In this document: piece after piece, positions 1-7,205 of the stretch
How positions within the stretch are numbered: the stretch's first letter is position 1
How the letters are laid out: every line of letters starts with the position of its first letter
Assembly: GCA_028684735.1 (NCBI GenBank)
Contig: JAQUFI010000040.1
Span: 1-12,493, forward strand
Source of the DNA: Bacilli bacterium
Lineage (GTDB): Bacteria; Bacillota_I; Bacilli_A; RF39; UBA660
Length of the DNA stretch: 12,493 nt
Reading direction: 5' to 3'
Notes under the pieces: generated by a model
What the model saw: only the letters and a program-made list of their open reading frames with translations
Database searches by the model: none
Told to the model about the DNA's origin: nothing
Program-made: the position numbers and the translations under genes

Positions 1-399
1 GATCATAATCCTGGGTTTGGCGCTGATCACAAAGGGTATAATATGTTGGATATTAATCTTAATGATGCTGAAGAAGGTTTTTTAAATCATTTTAGTGTAC
101 CATATTTTATATGGGGAAATAATGCAGTTAAAAAAACTTTTAATAAAGAATTTAAAGAAACAGGAAATACGATAAGCCCTAATTATTTAATGCCTGAACT
201 ATTTGAATATTTAGGAATAAAAGGAAATGAATATACACAATTTATTAATAGAACAAAAAAATATTTACCAGTTATTCATCCTGCTTATTATAACGAAGGT
301 AGTAAATTTGTTAGACAAATTAGTAGTGTTAACAAATTAAAATTAAATAATTATGAGAAAATTAATTATTATTATATTAATAATTTTATAAGTAGGTGA
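1..399 (+). CDS. LTA synthase family / sulfatase-fold phosphoglycerol transferase, C-terminal part only
   Basis: The frame is open from base 1, so this is the 3' end of a longer gene whose start lies outside the window; the ATG at 43 is internal. The first residues are DHNPGFGADH. A DH pair in this setting matches the metal-binding Asp-His near the end of the alkaline-phosphatase/sulfatase fold of LtaS-type enzymes. After it come VPYFIWGN and a segment with SPNYLMPELFEYLGI and YLPVIHPAYY, which matches the usual tail of LTA-synthase-like proteins in polysaccharide loci. Family enzymes act outside the membrane and transfer phosphoglycerol or similar groups from a lipid to a glycan or teichoic acid. 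About 132 residues remain; the N-terminal membrane helices and the nucleophile Thr are not in view. The stop overlaps the ribosome site of the next gene, so the two are co-transcribed. The exact substrate cannot be told. Confidence 0.8.
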   Translation, partial: DHNPGFGADHKGYNMLDINLNDAEEGFLNHFSVPYFIWGNNAVKKTFNKEFKETGNTISPNYLMPELFEYLGIKGNEYTQFINRTKKYLPVIHPAYYNEGSKFVRQISSVNKLKLNNYEKINYYYINNFISR

Positions 400-402
400 T
401 TT

Positions 403-1539
403 ATGAAAAAGGTATCTATATTGGTATTACATTTAGGATTTGGTGGAGTAGAGCAAGCTGTTTCTAATCTGGCAAATATGTTAGTTAAGAAATACGATGT
501 CGAAATAGTATCTGTATATAAATTAGATAATGATTGCCCATTTAAATTAAACTCAAAGGTAAAAATTAAATATTTATCTAATTATCAACCTAACAAAAAA
601 GAATTTAAAGATGCTTTAAAGAATATAAATGTTTTAAAAATTATTAAAGAAGGTATAAGAGCTGTTAAAATTTTGTTTTTGCGTAAAAGTCTAATGAAAA
701 AATATATTAAAAATTGTAATAGTGACATAATTATCTCTTCTAGAATTTTATTTCATTCATTAGTTGGGAAGTACTCTAAACCAGGTACTATTAAAATTGC
801 ACAGGAACATCGCCATCATAACAATCATTACGGTTATGTATCTTCATTAGTTAAAAGTTTAAATAATATAGATTATCTAATGCCTGTTAGCAAAGAATTA
901 ACAGATAATTATTCAACAATATTAAATAATTATAATAAACATACTAAAGTCATTTATATAAAACATGCGTTAGAATCATTACCTGCTAAAATAAATCATA
1001 AAAATAATAAAAGATTAATTAGTGTTGGCCGTTTGTCACCAGAAAAAGGGTACCTTGATTTAATTGAAATATTTAAATTATTATATAAAAAAGATAATGA
1101 ATACACATTAGATATATTCGGTGATGGAAATGAATTAAACAAAATTAAAGAAAAAATATCGCAATATCATTTAGAGCATGCTATTATACTTCATGGGTTT
1201 CAAAAAAAGGATGTCATCAATAAATGTTTAGAAGATTCTGGCTTATATATTATGACATCGTACGAAGAATCGTTTGGATTAGTCTTAATTGAAGCAATGG
1301 CTTATGGAATACCTTGTTTAGCTTTTTCTTCAGCCCAAGGGGCACATGAAATTATTAATGGTAAAAATGGTTATCTTATTGAGGATAGAAGTTTTAATAA
1401 AATGGTTGATAGTATTATTGATATTACAACTAATGATGCTTTTGCTAAAAAGATGAGCATGGAAGCAATTAAAACAAGCAAAGGACATGCATTCAATCTT
1501 ATTCAAAAAGAATGGTTAAACTTTATTGATAAAATTTAG
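403..1539 (+). CDS. Glycosyltransferase family 4 (GT-B fold)
   Basis: This 378-residue protein has the two-domain layout of GT4 retaining glycosyltransferases. The N-terminal Rossmann domain opens with a hydrophobic strand and a glycine-rich acceptor loop (LGFGGVEQA, residues 11-19). The C-terminal donor domain carries SVGRLSPEKG (about 207-216) and the diagnostic E-x7-E motif in EESFGLVLIE (Glu289 and Glu297), which contacts the nucleotide-sugar. There is no signal peptide or membrane helix, so it should act at the inner face of the membrane on a lipid-linked intermediate. The length is normal for the family. The ATG at 403 follows AGGTGA, which overlaps the stop of the preceding gene, pointing to tight coupling in an operon. 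Its place between an LtaS-like gene and tagA-like/mnaA-like genes suggests capsule, teichoic acid or exopolysaccharide assembly. The sugar it transfers cannot be read from the sequence. Confidence 0.88.
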   Translation: MKKVSILVLHLGFGGVEQAVSNLANMLVKKYDVEIVSVYKLDNDCPFKLNSKVKIKYLSNYQPNKKEFKDALKNINVLKIIKEGIRAVKILFLRKSLMKKYIKNCNSDIIISSRILFHSLVGKYSKPGTIKIAQEHRHHNNHYGYVSSLVKSLNNIDYLMPVSKELTDNYSTILNNYNKHTKVIYIKHALESLPAKINHKNNKRLISVGRLSPEKGYLDLIEIFKLLYKKDNEYTLDIFGDGNELNKIKEKISQYHLEHAIILHGFQKKDVINKCLEDSGLYIMTSYEESFGLVLIEAMAYGIPCLAFSSAQGAHEIINGKNGYLIEDRSFNKMVDSIIDITTNDAFAKKMSMEAIKTSKGHAFNLIQKEWLNFIDKI

Positions 1540-1557
1540 AAATTGTGAGGTAATTAA

Positions 1558-2271
1558 ATGAAAAAGTATTTTAATAAATTATATAAGAAAGATGCCAATA
1601 CCTTTTATCAAGAACTTAAGAAGTCGTTAGAAAAAGAAGAAAAACATTTTATTGTAACAGCTAATCCTGAAACTTTTATGATGGCTAGTAAAGATAAGGA
1701 ATTTCATAAGCTTCTTTTGGATACTAATGTAACGATGGTTCCTGATGGAATTGGGATTGTGAAAGCGGCTCATAAGGTAAAATATGATGTTAAGGGAAGA
1801 ATTACGGGGATTGATATTGCCGAAAAATTATTAGAATATGGTAATGAATTAGAAAAAACGATATGTGTTTTAGGTTCTAAACAAGAGGTTATTGATGCTT
1901 TCGCAAATGTTTTAAATAAAAAGTATCCTAATTTAAACGTAGGCGTTCTTTTAAATGGATATAGTAAGGATAAAGACAAAGATTTTGAGAAAATTATTAA
2001 AGTTAAACCTGATATTGTGTTAGTCGCCCTAGGAATGGGAAATCAAGAAAAATTAATTTATAAACATATAAATAAATTTGATAAAGGTGTTTTTATAGGA
2101 GTAGGAGGTTCAATAGATGTTTTAAGTGGAACTAAAAAAAGAGCTCCTAAAATACTTATTAAATTAAATTTAGAATGGCTATATCGTATTTGTAAAGAAC
2201 CAAAAAGAATAAAGAGATTTTATGAAAATAATATTAAATTTATTTTAAGAGTAAAAAAATTGATTAAATAG
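1558..2271 (+). CDS. tagA: WecG/TagA/CpsF family N-acetylmannosaminyltransferase (GT26)
   Basis: This 237-residue protein has the full GT26 signature. TANPETFMMA (34-43), VPDGIGIV (61-68, with the proposed catalytic Asp63) and RITGIDI (81-87) come in the order seen in TagA and WecG. The C-terminal half has GVGGSIDVLSG and the basic tail RAPK...LEWLYRICKEPKRIKRF, the appendage that closes the active site at the membrane. TagA transfers ManNAc from UDP-ManNAc to undecaprenyl-PP-GlcNAc, the committed linkage-unit step of wall teichoic acid; WecG does the equivalent with ManNAcA in enterobacterial common antigen. The next gene encodes the epimerase that makes UDP-ManNAc, which favours ManNAc as the donor here. 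The start ATG has GTGAGGT 7 bases upstream. The symbol is a family-level assignment: some CpsF-like members serve capsule synthesis instead. Confidence 0.88.
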   Translation: MKKYFNKLYKKDANTFYQELKKSLEKEEKHFIVTANPETFMMASKDKEFHKLLLDTNVTMVPDGIGIVKAAHKVKYDVKGRITGIDIAEKLLEYGNELEKTICVLGSKQEVIDAFANVLNKKYPNLNVGVLLNGYSKDKDKDFEKIIKVKPDIVLVALGMGNQEKLIYKHINKFDKGVFIGVGGSIDVLSGTKKRAPKILIKLNLEWLYRICKEPKRIKRFYENNIKFILRVKKLIK

Positions 2272-2299
2272 TAATTTTATAATTTATTTTATTTAATAT

Positions 2300-2328
2300 T
2301 TGATATAATAAAATGGATGCTATAAAAT
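2300..2328 (+). promoter_or_regulatory. Possible internal promoter ahead of UDP-GlcNAc 2-epimerase
   Basis: In the 78-bp gap before the epimerase there is TTGATA (2300-2305), a 17-bp spacer and TAAAAT (2323-2328). A perfect TATAAT also lies at 2304-2309, but without a good -35. This is the widest gap in the upstream operon, so an internal start for the housekeeping-like epimerase is plausible. The surrounding sequence is so AT-rich that chance matches are common. Confidence 0.4.
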
Positions 2329-2349
2329 ATAGATGATGGGAGAAAAAAT

Positions 2350-3447
2350 ATGATTAAAGTTATGACGATTTTTGGTACAAGACCAGAAGCAATTAAGATG
2401 GCACCTTTAGTAAAGGAACTTAAAACAAGAAAAGAAGTTGAAACAATTGTGTGTGTTACAGCTCAACATCGTGAAATGTTAGATCAAGTTCTGGATACTT
2501 TTGATATTGTTCCTGATTATGATTTAAATATTATGCAACAAGGTCAAACTTTAGGTGATATTACAACCAGAGCTTTAATTGGATTAGAAGGAGTAATTAA
2601 AGAAGTAAAACCAGATATTGTTTTAGTTCACGGTGATACTACAACTACTTTTGTTGGCGCTTTAGCTGCTTTTTTTAATCAAACAAGTATTGGACATGTT
2701 GAAGCTGGTTTAAGAACCTTTGATAAATATTCGCCTTATCCTGAGGAAATGAATCGTCAAATGGTTACATGCATGTCAGATATGAATTTTTGCCCTACTG
2801 AATTAAGCGCAGATAATTTAAAAAATGAAGGACGAGGTAATATTTATATTACTGGTAATACAGCAATTGATGCAATGGCTACTACTGTTTCAGAAAATTA
2901 TCATCATCCTATTTTTGATTGGGTAGGTGATTCAAGAATGATCTTATTAACAGCTCATCGTAGAGAAAATTTAGGTGAACCAATGTATCATATCTTTGGT
3001 GCCATTAAAAGGATAATTGATGAATTTGAAGATATAAAAGTGATTTATCCTATTCATTTAAATCCTAAAGTTAGAGAAATTGCTAATGATGTCTTTAAAG
3101 ATTGTAATCGAGTTAAATTAATTGAACCATTAGAAGTTGTCGATTTTCATAACTTTATGAAAAAAGCCCATCTTATTTTAACTGATAGCGGGGGAATTCA
3201 AGAAGAAGCGCCAGCTTTAGGAAAACCAGTATTAGTACTTAGAGATACGACTGAGAGACCGGAAGGAATTGAAGCTGGAACATTAAAATTAGCTGGTACT
3301 GATGAAAACACAATTTATGAAATGACTAAAGATTTATTAGTTAATACAGAAGAATATAACAAAATGAGTAAAGCGTCAAATCCATATGGAGATGGACATG
3401 CTAGTGAACGCATTGTAGATGCGATAATCGAAAAATTTAAGAGGTAA
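2350..3447 (+). CDS. wecB: UDP-N-acetylglucosamine 2-epimerase (non-hydrolysing)
   Basis: This cytoplasmic enzyme interconverts UDP-GlcNAc and UDP-ManNAc. The protein has 365 residues, normal for WecB/MnaA. It opens with MIKVMTIFGTRPEAIKMAPL, the characteristic N-terminus. HGDTTTT (Asp96), GHVEAGLRT (Glu118), YPEEMNRQ (Glu132) and TAHRRENLG (His203) correspond to the catalytic and substrate-binding residues known from the E. coli enzyme. The C-terminal domain has TDSGGIQEEAP and RDTTERPE, which bind the UDP moiety. In Gram-positive bacteria the same protein is called MnaA. The preceding gene is TagA-like, the expected user of UDP-ManNAc. GGGAG lies 7 bases upstream of the ATG, and a possible promoter precedes it. 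All catalytic residues are present, so it should be active. Confidence 0.96.
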   Translation: MIKVMTIFGTRPEAIKMAPLVKELKTRKEVETIVCVTAQHREMLDQVLDTFDIVPDYDLNIMQQGQTLGDITTRALIGLEGVIKEVKPDIVLVHGDTTTTFVGALAAFFNQTSIGHVEAGLRTFDKYSPYPEEMNRQMVTCMSDMNFCPTELSADNLKNEGRGNIYITGNTAIDAMATTVSENYHHPIFDWVGDSRMILLTAHRRENLGEPMYHIFGAIKRIIDEFEDIKVIYPIHLNPKVREIANDVFKDCNRVKLIEPLEVVDFHNFMKKAHLILTDSGGIQEEAPALGKPVLVLRDTTERPEGIEAGTLKLAGTDENTIYEMTKDLLVNTEEYNKMSKASNPYGDGHASERIVDAIIEKFKR

Positions 3448-3450
3448 TTT

Positions 3451-3960
3451 ATGAAAAAAGCAGTATGTTGGTTTTTATATAATTATTTTGCAAAATTTTT
3501 GCCTTCGTCATCAACTAAATTAAATTTTGGTGCTAAGTATATAAGAGGTTTTTTAACCAGAAATATGGTGTTATCGTCAGGCAAGAAAATAAACATTGAA
3601 AAAAATGCTGAATTTTCACCTAACATTACTATTGGGGAAAACTCTGGTATTGGTATTAATGCTAGAATACAAAAAGGCACTCAGATTGGTGACAATGTCA
3701 TGATGGGTCCTAACGTTAGAATATATACCAGAAATCATAAATTTCAAAATAAAAGTATACCGATGTGTGAACAAGGTGAGACTGAACTAAAACCTGTTAT
3801 AATAAAAAATGACGTTTGGATTGGTGATGGAACCATAATTTTACCAGGAATTATAATTAATGAGGGTAGCATTATTGGTGCTGGTTCAGTTGTGACGAAA
3901 GATGTTGAAGCTTATTCAATTGTTGCCGGAAATCCTGCTAAATTTATAAAATATCGTTAG
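3451..3960 (+). CDS. Left-handed beta-helix (hexapeptide-repeat) acyltransferase
   Basis: This 169-residue protein is a LbH acyltransferase of the sugar O- or N-acetyltransferase type. From about residue 48 it is built of hexapeptide turns (for example ITIGEN, IGINAR, TQIGDN, VMMGPN). The loop with IYTRNHKF holds the likely catalytic His96. The C-terminal coils read VWIGDGTIILPGI, SIIGAGSVVTKDV and SIVAGNPAKFIKYR, the standard ending of the WbbJ/CysE/NodL-like group. It would transfer acetyl (or another acyl) from acyl-CoA to a sugar hydroxyl or amino group in the cytoplasm. The start lies 4 bases after the epimerase stop, and the ribosome site AGAGGT lies inside the epimerase's last codons, so translation is coupled. 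It sits next to a polysaccharide deacetylase, so the two may set the acylation state of the same polymer. Acceptor unknown. Confidence 0.87.
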   Translation: MKKAVCWFLYNYFAKFLPSSSTKLNFGAKYIRGFLTRNMVLSSGKKINIEKNAEFSPNITIGENSGIGINARIQKGTQIGDNVMMGPNVRIYTRNHKFQNKSIPMCEQGETELKPVIIKNDVWIGDGTIILPGIIINEGSIIGAGSVVTKDVEAYSIVAGNPAKFIKYR

Positions 3961-3978
3961 TGAAAAGGAGTTAATATT

Positions 3979-5247
3979 ATGGAAAAGAACAAATTAATGA
4001 TCATCACTATTATTATCTTAATTTTTGCAGGTATTGCCACATATTTTTATATTGATTATAAAACAGAACAAAAACAGCAACAAGCTATTGCCGAACAAAA
4101 AAAGAAAGAGAAAAAATTACTAGACACGATTGAAAGTCATTATAATGAATATGTAAAAGCAAACAAAGAAGCAACATTATATGAATTTCTAGATAATAAA
4201 TATCTAGAAATTGGGAAAATTAATAAAGATGTTGAAATGAAATTAATTAAAGAAGACATTACCATTAATACGAAGTATTTTAAAATTAGTGATTTAAATT
4301 ATTATATTAATTATGAAGATGTAAATAAAATAGAATTAATAACAAATTATAATACAAGATATAAAAATTATATTCCTTTTAATCAAAATATTATAACGAA
4401 GGATAAAACTAATTTTTATAATAACAATGAATTAGTTTATTCAATAAATAAATCATTTAATCTTCCAATTTTAGCAAAAGAAAACAATAAATATTATATT
4501 GAATATAATAATCAATTTTTGTATGTTTTAAAAGATGATGTTAGTGAAGTAATTAATAATCACAATGCTAATGAAGCTGTTTCAAATAGGATGGCCGTTT
4601 TTAATTATCATGGGTTTTATGATCCTAAATTAGATAACAACTGTAATACTGTTATTTGTTTAACCACTGAAAAGTTTGAGCAACAACTTAAATATATTAC
4701 CGATAATAATTTTTTAACAGTCACGATGTGGGAGTTTGAAAGATATATTGAAGGTAATTTAAGATTACCAGTAAAAAGTGTTTTATTAACTATTGATGAT
4801 GGTGGTCCTGGTGTTACAACTAGAGCTATGCCATTATTAACTAAATATAATCAAATGGCAACTTTATTTTTAATAACATCGTGGTTTGATCCTAAAGTTT
4901 TTCAATCAAATAATTTAGAATTACATTCTCATGGTCATAATTTACATAATCAATATGAATGCCCAGGTTATGGAGAACAGGGTGGGGCTATTATGTGTAA
5001 AGATAAACAATATTTATTAAATGATCTTAATAAAAGTAGGGAATTATTAAACAATACAACTGCCTTTGCTTATCCTTTTTATGATTTTAATGAGTATTCA
5101 ATTTCGGTTTTAAAAGAAGCTGGATTTACTATTGCCTTTAGGGGAGGATATATAAAAGCTAATGTTGGGGTTGATAAATTTCGAGTACCAAGATTTACCG
5201 TTATGTCATACTTAACATTAGAAAGATTTAAAGAACTAATTAATTAA
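3979..5247 (+). CDS. Membrane-anchored polysaccharide deacetylase (CE4/NodB domain)
   Basis: The 422 residues form three parts. One N-terminal membrane helix (about 6-26) is followed by a Lys/Gln/Glu-rich coiled-coil-like stretch (about 29-55). Next comes a Tyr/Asn-rich extracellular region of about 140 residues that I do not recognise, containing YKNYIPFN and YIEYNNQFLYV, reminiscent of beta-rich wall-associated modules. The CE4 domain runs from about residue 205. It has MAVFNYHGF, TIDDGG (271-276, with Asp273 and metal-ligand Asp274), HSHGH (316-320, the H-S-x-x-H zinc motif) and FAYPFYDFN. Such enzymes remove N-acetyl (sometimes O-acetyl) groups from GlcNAc-containing polymers outside the membrane. 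The domain order resembles PgdA/IcaB-type enzymes. The start has AAGGAG 8 bases upstream and lies 18 bases after the acyltransferase stop. The substrate is inferred to be this locus's own polymer; peptidoglycan is the alternative. Confidence 0.87.
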   Translation: MEKNKLMIITIIILIFAGIATYFYIDYKTEQKQQQAIAEQKKKEKKLLDTIESHYNEYVKANKEATLYEFLDNKYLEIGKINKDVEMKLIKEDITINTKYFKISDLNYYINYEDVNKIELITNYNTRYKNYIPFNQNIITKDKTNFYNNNELVYSINKSFNLPILAKENNKYYIEYNNQFLYVLKDDVSEVINNHNANEAVSNRMAVFNYHGFYDPKLDNNCNTVICLTTEKFEQQLKYITDNNFLTVTMWEFERYIEGNLRLPVKSVLLTIDDGGPGVTTRAMPLLTKYNQMATLFLITSWFDPKVFQSNNLELHSHGHNLHNQYECPGYGEQGGAIMCKDKQYLLNDLNKSRELLNNTTAFAYPFYDFNEYSISVLKEAGFTIAFRGGYIKANVGVDKFRVPRFTVMSYLTLERFKELIN

Positions 5248-5262
5248 AACAAGGAGTATAAA

Positions 5263-6501
5263 ATGAAAAAAAACAATTTAATAAAACTATTATATATATA
5301 TATATTATTTCAACCTTTTATTGATTTAGCGACATCATTAGTCACTAGATTCACAGGTTCTTATATAACTTTAGGCGTTATAATAAGAGGAATCTTCTTA
5401 TTTATTATTACGATATATCTTTTATTTTATAATAAATCAAAATATCGTAAATTAAATATTATATATTTGTTATTAATAACATTTTATGTTATTGGTTATT
5501 TTATTACGAAAGAGGGTATATTTAATCCTGAATATTTATTTTCTGAAATTAAATATCTTTTTAAACATATTTATACTCCAATTCTTTTTATTGGTTTATT
5601 AAATGTTTTTGAGTCAAATAAACTAGATTATAATGAAATAAATAAATTATTCATCAAAGTTATAATAATATATTCAGTTTTAATTATCGTACCAATTATT
5701 TCTTTTACAACTTTTGAGTCATATCAAAATGGTGGTAATGAAGGATATATTGGTTGGTTTTATTCTGCAAATGAAATTGGATCAATTTTAACGATTCTTT
5801 TTCCTTATTTATTTTTTAATATTTTTAAAAAGAATACTTATAAGTCTGGATTAATTTTAATACCAGCGACATTAGTGATGATTTTTATGGGTACTAAAAC
5901 TTCATTACTAGGATTAATAATTCCTTTAATATTATTTATGATATATTTTTTATATCATCGAAAAGAAAATTATCATATTCCTTTAATAACGTCGATAGTA
6001 TTAATGGTAATTGTTTGTTTTTCAATTGTTTATTTACCGGCAATTAATAATATTAAACAAAATGTGACTAAACATAATAATTCAACTTCTTTGGTTTTAA
6101 GTAGTCGTGATACCTATTTACTAGACAATACAAAAATATATGAAAAAGCTGATTGGGATGATAAATTATTTGGGATAGGTATTACAAATAGACCCGATAT
6201 TAATAATGAAAAAATAAAAAAAGCTATTGAAATGGATATCTATGATATTTTATTTAAATTTGGTATCATAGGAACAATTATTTTATTATTACCATATTTA
6301 TACATATTTATGATTGTGCTTAATTATTTTAATCATAAAAGAAAGTTACAAATTGATCAATTAATTTATGGATATTCAGTTGCTATTGCTATTTTGATTG
6401 CATATATGGCCGGGCACGTCTTAGGAGCACCATCAGTAGCTATTTATTTAACAATATCAATGGTAATGTTGGTTAAAAGATTAGAAATAAGTGAGACTTA
6501 G
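5263..6501 (+). CDS. O-antigen ligase / Wzy-like polymerase family membrane protein
   Basis: This 412-residue protein has roughly 11-12 hydrophobic segments (for example 8-25, 35-55, 65-82, 131-150, 174-187, 197-230, 240-259, 330-353, 368-405). The only large polar stretch is a loop at about 260-328. The pattern GWFYSANEIGSIL (164-176), FMGTKTSLLG (208-217), SSRDTYL (280-286) and FGIGITNR (303-310), with a His385 in a late helix, fits the O-antigen ligase/polymerase superfamily: a conserved Arg in the periplasmic-side loop, then GxG, then His. Such proteins join undecaprenyl-PP-linked glycan repeat units to each other or to an acceptor, outside the membrane. It is the last gene before the non-coding RNA; no clear intrinsic terminator is seen between 6502 and 6551. 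A run of eight A residues at codons 2-4 and a (TA)7 tract at 5291-5304 lie near its 5' end. Polymerase versus ligase cannot be decided from sequence. Confidence 0.8.
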   Translation: MKKNNLIKLLYIYILFQPFIDLATSLVTRFTGSYITLGVIIRGIFLFIITIYLLFYNKSKYRKLNIIYLLLITFYVIGYFITKEGIFNPEYLFSEIKYLFKHIYTPILFIGLLNVFESNKLDYNEINKLFIKVIIIYSVLIIVPIISFTTFESYQNGGNEGYIGWFYSANEIGSILTILFPYLFFNIFKKNTYKSGLILIPATLVMIFMGTKTSLLGLIIPLILFMIYFLYHRKENYHIPLITSIVLMVIVCFSIVYLPAINNIKQNVTKHNNSTSLVLSSRDTYLLDNTKIYEKADWDDKLFGIGITNRPDINNEKIKKAIEMDIYDILFKFGIIGTIILLLPYLYIFMIVLNYFNHKRKLQIDQLIYGYSVAIAILIAYMAGHVLGAPSVAIYLTISMVMLVKRLEISET

Positions 6502-6551
6502 TCATTATAATATCTAACTAACATATAATATTTTAGTATCTTTACACAAAT

Positions 6552-6579
6552 TTGACAAAATATATAAATATGTTATAAT
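6552..6579 (+). promoter_or_regulatory. Strong extended -10 promoter of the large non-coding RNA
   Basis: A consensus -35 TTGACA (6552-6557) is followed by a 16-bp spacer and a perfect -10 TATAAT (6574-6579). The -10 is preceded by TGT, giving the extended TGnTATAAT form. It is the best sigma-A-type promoter in the window. The expected start is near 6586, immediately before the 5' strand of the RNA's terminal helix (6589-6596). No reading frame with a ribosome site follows it. Confidence 0.88.
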
Positions 6580-6585
6580 TATTGC

Positions 6586-7189
6586 ATATGAATGGCACAT
6601 TATTCTAGTCAGTAATTCTATTATGAGGACGGGATTAAAAGACCGTTGTTGAGCATATTGCGAAACTTTTGGTGCTTGCTTCTTACGCCCAGTTTGGGGT
6701 GGGTGCTGAAAGGTAGAGTATTGGGCAGACCGTAATGGCATACGTTCCCGACCCAATATTCATTGAGATCTAATCTTGTGATAAGCAATCTTAAGTACTT
6801 ATTACGATCGAGATTAAACCTATTTATGGCGAAAGTTATGAGTAGTGTAGCTTGTCTTGAGTGAGTGTATGGGAATAATTGAACAATTTCAAGTAGTCTA
6901 TAGCTAATATTATTTGAAAATCGCAATTTGAAACTGTACTTGCAAAAGAGAATAAATAATAGAACCTGGTGAGGAAATCTCCTAGGGTGTCACATAATAT
7001 AGGATTGCAGTGCGTACTAAGTGGCAATCAAGTCATACATTTGGAAACAGTGTATTGGTGTCTTTAAAGGGGAACCGCAATCATGGTAACGTGATGTAGA
7101 TACTAGGGAAAACTTACTTGACCTAAGACGCAAAGTTTACTATATTAGAAGCCATTTAAATAATAATTAAAAGGGGGAACCCTTTTTTT
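6586..7189 (+). ncRNA. Large structured non-coding RNA (~600 nt), ROOL-like candidate
   Basis: The stretch has a strong promoter just upstream, an intrinsic terminator at its 3' end, no plausible protein frame, and visibly higher G content than its neighbours. Both ends pair over ~540 nt in three successive helices: 6589-6596 with 7151-7158, 6603-6609 with 7144-7150, and 6611-6615 with 7137-7141 (20 pairs, a few G-U). Internal helices include 6628-6632/6643-6647, 6717-6725/6752-6760, 6771-6785/6798-6816 (interrupted), 6848-6852/6902-6906 enclosing 6856-6860/6889-6893, 7003-7008/7024-7029, and 7058-7064/7125-7131. Two hairpins end in GNRA tetraloops: GAAA (7044-7047) and GUAA (7086-7089). The length and free-standing layout fit the ROOL class, known from low-GC Gram-positives and rumen metagenomes; OLE has similar length but usually accompanies oapA, not seen here. 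RNase P, tmRNA and self-splicing introns do not fit. Being a structured RNA is near-certain; the class is an inference. Confidence 0.85.
7169..7189 (+). terminator. Intrinsic terminator of the large non-coding RNA
   Basis: AAAAGGG (7169-7175) pairs with CCCTTTT (7180-7186) across a GGAA loop (itself a GNRA tetraloop). The T tract runs 7183-7189. It lies 11 bases beyond the last base of the terminal helix, so it ends the transcript right after the folded domain closes. Confidence 0.92.
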
Positions 7190-7205
7190 ATTTTGTGGGA
7201 AAATA

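Noticed and set aside
1770..1979. Minus-strand open frame of 69 codons inside tagA
   Set aside because: It lies wholly within a gene with full family signatures and has no start signals of its own.
3483..3680. Minus-strand open frame of 65 codons inside the acyltransferase
   Set aside because: It is a shadow of the hexapeptide-repeat coding sequence; no independent evidence.
6961..6990. GAGGAAA segment resembling the conserved RNase P RNA element
   Set aside because: The other universally conserved RNase P blocks are missing, the motif is far from the transcript's 5' end, and the overall length is too great.
6514..7027. Three minus-strand open frames (80, 101 and 63 codons) overlapping each other across the non-coding RNA
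   Set aside because: None has a convincing ribosome site, they overlap heavily, their predicted proteins resemble no family I know, and the + strand carries a promoter, terminator and nested RNA helices that explain the region.
6586..7189. Group I or group II self-splicing intron
   Set aside because: No group II domain V hairpin and no group I P7/core blocks are visible. The element has its own promoter and terminator and does not interrupt a gene.
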